From assembly GCF_026262505.1 (NCBI RefSeq), contig NC_067206.1, positions 3,004,879-3,068,878 of the forward strand: a stretch of 64,000 nt of DNA. The letters run 5' to 3'. The notes under the pieces were generated by a model. It saw only the letters and a program-made list of their open reading frames with translations, searched no databases and was not told the origin of the DNA. Source of the stretch: Trichomonas vaginalis G3 (Eukaryota > Parabasalia > Trichomonadida > Trichomonadidae). The position numbers and the translations under genes were made by a program. The first letter of the stretch is position 1; each line of letters opens with the position of its first letter. Shown piece by piece: positions 60,415 to 64,000 of the stretch.

Positions 60415-61105
60415 TTACCTTTCTGAAATCAAAACATAAAAAAATAAAAAAAACGATCACAAAACCTTAGAATTAATTAGTTTAATATTCAGCTATATCT
60501 TGTGTCAAGAATAATCAAATATAACATCTATTACTCAAATCTCTTAACATTCATATAATTAAGAGAATTTAATATAAACAATAAAAAAATGCAATATCAT
60601 TGTAATATCTTGATGAAAAGAAACTATACATATGCAGATAAATATCTCAATCATAATGTGAATAAAAGATACATATCCAGGAAAGACTTGTAAACATTTA
60701 TATAAAAAAGGAGCGTAAACTATTATTTCAATTAAAAATGATATGTTGTACTTTATTAGTGATGAGTTGTAATTTGTCTGTAAATATTACAAAGTTAAAA
60801 ACGTATATTTTTTTCAAAAAATTGAATTGAACTATAGCGTTAATGAGACAAAGCGTGAATATTTTTTGTATAATTTTCAAGAAATGCTATATAAAAATAG
60901 AAGTATTTTGTGTAATTTCATAGAATTTTTAGTTTGAAAAGAACTTTTGAACTGCTCTATTTTAAAATACTTGAAATAATATTCCATAACACATGAATGA
61001 ATGATGATCTTTTCTTTCAATTTACAAATTGCTATTTTACTTTTGATAATAGATAATATAAACGAAAGTGCAGCAAAAACATACAATTATGTTGAATGCC
61101 TGCTT
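60415..61105. other. AT-rich spacer
   Basis: About 690 bp with no supported gene. A short minus-strand frame at 60,877-61,086 has low-complexity composition and is not called. The left end of the transposon follows. Confidence 0.55.
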
Positions 61106-61109
61106 AAGG

Positions 61110-62401
61110 GTATAGTCCACTAAAAATTTTTAAGTTTTGACAATGAAAATAAGCTCTGTGACCATGTAAATATATATCTATGCAAAACGAGAGGTTATGC
61201 CATAATTTTTTTTAGTTATCAAATTTCCCTTTTTTTGAGAGAAGTCTCTCAATAATTTGAGAAGAATCTTTGATATAAAGAGATACACATTTGTAGAACG
61301 AAGTAAGTGTTTTCCAAACATTTTATATGTTCATCCTGTATAACAATATAAAGCTGCATAGTGCCATCTTGTGCGTTTGCTATTTTATGCACTTTTCATT
61401 GAGATAATCCCTCTTCTCGGGTGATTTTAACAGTCAACTCAATTTTAAAATAAAGATTTCATCAAAATGATTTCGAAATTCGGATATTGATTATATAAAT
61501 AGCACTGTTAACATATTTTGGATGAGTAAAAAATACCTTGTTTTGTATGCATTTAGTACACCTTTATTTTTGATTAAAACTATAAAATTTTTATTCCTTA
61601 TATAATAAATAGTATATGTTACATAAACATGAAATTCAATAGCATTCAATTTTGGATTTTTTAGATTTGGTAAATTTTAGAAGAAATAAAATCAGCAATC
61701 AAAATAAAGAAACTTTTTTTGTATCTTCTATGATTACCTTTTGGTACTAAATTTTGCATTAATAAGTAAATTATCTGTATTATTCTGTGAGCACAAGCCC
61801 TCAGTTATGCTGGTAGTGAATGATGAATCGTCATTTTGCGAAGAGAACGCGATTATTAAGGTAATTTTGAGAATTGTCTTGAATTATTTAAAATTAAAGT
61901 TAATTGAATAGGTAGGATAACTAGCCTTTGCTAAATTTGTATAATTTGACCTTATTCTAGTTGGATCTGAGAATATTTTGCTGAAATAATAAATTATATC
62001 GCCGATTTATGAAAATTTCTCTGATGGGACCGACTCGCTGAAACGTATTAGTGTTAATGGTAACTTGTCTGAATTTTCAAATTTTTTTCGAAATCCAAAA
62101 AATCACAAACAAAAGCATCAAAATTAGATTTGCATTTAAGGTTTTCATTTTTTTTTGGAAAATAAAAATATTTTTTCCCCAATAAAGTTTATTTTTACTT
62201 TTGAGAGGAATAGAAACGTTATTTTGGAATTTTGAAACGACAGAAATGTTCCATTTTTAATGTAGATTCTAAAATGGGTCAAATTTTTGATTGAACCGTT
62301 ATCCATTGAAAAACCTCGATTTTAAAATGTTATTCCAAAATATTCATCTAATGATATAGTATATATTTATTAATTATTACTTTTTATTCAATTTTCACTT
62401 T
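61110..62401. other. Non-coding 5' part of the transposon
   Basis: About 1.3 kb of AT-rich sequence without a supported gene. I see no direct or inverted repeats of note apart from the presumed left end. Confidence 0.45.
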
Positions 62402-62416
62402 TGGCGGGATTTCATT
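62402..62416 (+). promoter_or_regulatory. Transposase promoter: TGGCGGGA and TCATT
   Basis: The sequence TTTTGGCGGGA (motif TGGCGGGA at 62,402-62,409, like an E2F site) is followed by TCATT at 62,412-62,416, whose A lies 16 bases before the ATG at 62,430. The initiator is of host type. Confidence 0.45.
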
Positions 62417-62429
62417 TTTTTGTTGTTGT

Positions 62430-63722
62430 ATGGGCCATATTGTTCACCCAAAACGGAAAACAAAGGCAATGCATAACATTTTACTCCACGAACGTCGTCG
62501 ACTCTCAGCGCGACAGATGCTTGGTGCTTGCATAATGACCGGAATGCCATATACAAAAGGTGCTCGCTTTCTTTCTCTTTGTGGAACTAAGCCCCCTGTG
62601 AAGAGTGGTGTCATGAGACAACAGAGATTTTGTGACGATAAGATTAGAAGACTTAAAAGTATTTCCCTAATGCTGTCGAGAAAGTCCTTCAGTGGTTACT
62701 TATCCATTGATGCAAGATGGACGCACAGGCGAAACTCGCCAAGTTGTACAGTAACTGCGCTCGATGCTGTCACAAAAAGAGTTCTTGCATGCGTGAACAT
62801 CAACCATATTGGTGGAAACAGACAGCATGCTCAGTATTCCGGAGCTTCCAACAATATGGAAAGTGCTGGAACTCGAATCATCTTGAAGCAATTAAAGAAA
62901 TACAATATCTTGAAAGATGTTAAAGAGATTATTAAAGACCGAGATAACAAAAGTGTCTCTGTCTTTAAAGAATTTGGCGTCTCTCATCTTGAAAGATTCG
63001 ATCCAGGTCATGTATCAAAAAATATCTCAAAAGATTTTACAAAGTTCTCAGCTTCTCATAAGACAGTTGAAGTTTTCAACGACAAGACTCAGAAGATTGA
63101 AAAAATAGAGAGACCTTTCTGGGGTCTGAATGCAAGCCTAAGTATGTGGCTTTGGTCATGTTTTGCCGAAGAAAATATTGACAAACGTACGAAAATGTGG
63201 GAGAATTGTGTCTACCATTACGTAGGCAATCATTCTTTTTGCGAACCGCACAATTACAAATGCTTTGAATGGCAAAAAGGTGTCAATTCGATCCAACTTC
63301 AATTCATGCTCTATGACTGGGTTCACAAATGGACACCCATAGTTTCCAAAGTTTCTTCCATTGGATCTACCTGCATGAATGAAGCGTTTAACTCCAAAAT
63401 TGCATGCTATTTGGACAAATCAAGAGCCTGGAAGAACATTAACATTAGAGTTAACGTTGCAATCTTAGAATGGAATGATCCAGAGCATTTTCTCGGAGAT
63501 ATACAAAAAGCATTACATCTTCCCCCACTTCCAGAAGATTGTGTCAAATCATTTGAAGAGAATTGTTACTCCAAAATGATATTGAAACAAAAAACTGTTA
63601 CAAAAGGTTCTAAAAAACAGAACAAATACAAAAAATTCATTCAGAGTGTACCAGGAGGAGATTATCAAGTTTTCAAGTCCGAATGGGAATCAGAAGACGA
63701 AGACATTGATGACTTTGATTAA
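62430..63722 (+). CDS. Transposase, Kolobok/Mutator-like (DDE)
   Basis: This is a 430-residue protein. It starts with a basic region, then LSIDARWTHR (D94), TALDAVTKRVLACVNI, SGASNNMESAGTRIILKQLK (close to the family's SGAMExEGAxxxF block), VKEIIKDRDNKS (D170 and D172), HLERFDPGHVSKNISK (cf. the family's CVGHVQKR), a cysteine/histidine group C260-H263-H268-C271-H274-C278, and CMNEAFNSKIACYLDKSRAW (E318). The acidic triad fits a DDE RNase H-fold transposase of the Mutator-like domain used by Kolobok and relatives. It looks whole, with an acidic tail DEDIDDFD. Cut-and-paste activity is expected if the ends are intact. Confidence 0.7.
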   Translation: MGHIVHPKRKTKAMHNILLHERRRLSARQMLGACIMTGMPYTKGARFLSLCGTKPPVKSGVMRQQRFCDDKIRRLKSISLMLSRKSFSGYLSIDARWTHRRNSPSCTVTALDAVTKRVLACVNINHIGGNRQHAQYSGASNNMESAGTRIILKQLKKYNILKDVKEIIKDRDNKSVSVFKEFGVSHLERFDPGHVSKNISKDFTKFSASHKTVEVFNDKTQKIEKIERPFWGLNASLSMWLWSCFAEENIDKRTKMWENCVYHYVGNHSFCEPHNYKCFEWQKGVNSIQLQFMLYDWVHKWTPIVSKVSSIGSTCMNEAFNSKIACYLDKSRAWKNINIRVNVAILEWNDPEHFLGDIQKALHLPPLPEDCVKSFEENCYSKMILKQKTVTKGSKKQNKYKKFIQSVPGGDYQVFKSEWESEDEDIDDFD

Positions 63723-64000
63723 CGAAAATTACATTTTATTTATTGTTTTTGTTTTTAATTAAATTATTATTATGCTCATTTTCTTATTTTGATTTTTTCT
63801 CATTATGATATAAATAATTTATTAATGCATTTATCCAATAATTATGCTATGATATTTTTATGCCTTATTTCATTTCTCTTATATTTGATAATCTGGTAAA
63901 ATATAGTTCAGACTATAATCATTTTAGATTATTGATATATTTATATAGGTTAGAATAAAATTAGTTTCATTTTCTACTTTTATTTTGAATTAATAATTTA
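63723..64000. other. 3' flank of the transposase gene
   Basis: 278 bp of very AT-rich sequence reaching the window edge. No terminal repeat matching GGGTATAGTCC is seen. Confidence 0.5.

Larger units (their letters stand above)
61110..64000 (+). mobile_element. DNA transposon, Kolobok/Mutator-related, right end outside window
   Basis: The left end is placed at TTAA (61,106-61,109) followed by GGGTATAGTCCACT, by analogy with the TTAA-GGGT ends of the MITE at 58,160. After about 1.3 kb of AT-rich non-coding sequence comes a complete transposase frame (62,430-63,722), then at least 278 bp to the edge of the window. The right inverted repeat is not in the window, so the left boundary is unproven. 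Confidence 0.5.

Noticed and set aside
60877-61086. Small minus-strand membrane-like protein
   Set aside because: AT-rich spacer sequence gives K/I/F-rich chance frames like this; there is no initiator and no conserved motif.

Overview
The window looks like nuclear DNA from a parabasalid protist, most likely a trichomonad of the Tritrichomonas foetus kind. Nearly every gene is a single open frame without a visible intron. Spacers are very AT-rich, and several genes carry a TCATT or TCACA initiator a few bases to about 30 bases before the ATG, as trichomonads do. The gene content also fits: a very large multi-membrane adenylyl cyclase with a PAS domain, a DUF3447-type ankyrin protein, a BspA-like leucine-rich repeat remnant, many long alpha-solenoid proteins, and a Polinton/Maverick. 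The species call is an inference.

Layout. Positions 1 to about 7,008 are the right-hand part of a Polinton fossil: a broken major-capsid region, a broken unknown region, two frames that look whole, and a GC-rich terminal hairpin followed by 22 T. From 7 to 18 kb there are a PH/RhoGAP-like/SH3-like protein, an odd Ras-superfamily GTPase, two surface membrane proteins and ribosomal protein uL4. From 18 to 32 kb there are three very large alpha-solenoid proteins of 1310, 960 and 2000 residues; the last may be Furry-like. From 33 to 45 kb there are an ankyrin protein, a small C2-like protein and the 1570-residue cyclase. From 45 to 60 kb there are a Rab GTPase, a CLN3-family membrane protein, two more solenoid proteins, two beta-propeller proteins (one TBL2-like), a stand-alone HPt phosphotransfer protein, a PIG-V-like glycosyltransferase, a PP2A B''-like EF-hand protein and a 5'-truncated BspA fragment. 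From 61.1 kb to the end lies a DNA transposon, probably Kolobok/Mutator-related, with a full-length-looking transposase.

The most unusual structure is a non-coding element of about 1.56 kb at 37,895-39,455. It has 22-bp perfect terminal inverted repeats, long diverged inverted arms, two hairpins present as mirror copies in both arms, and in its centre a nearly spacer-free row of six more, unrelated, long hairpins plus a perfect palindrome. I do not recognise it as a described family. A 141-bp TTAA-flanked MITE at 58,160-58,300 shares its flanking TTAA and its GGGT end with the left end of the transposase-bearing element.

The genes are not obviously an operon-like unit. Signalling is a theme (cAMP, phosphorelay, two GTPases, a RhoGAP-like protein, a phosphatase subunit), but a functional link between neighbours is not shown by the sequence. 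Where an in-frame non-ATG codon precedes the first ATG, I chose the ATG as the start.
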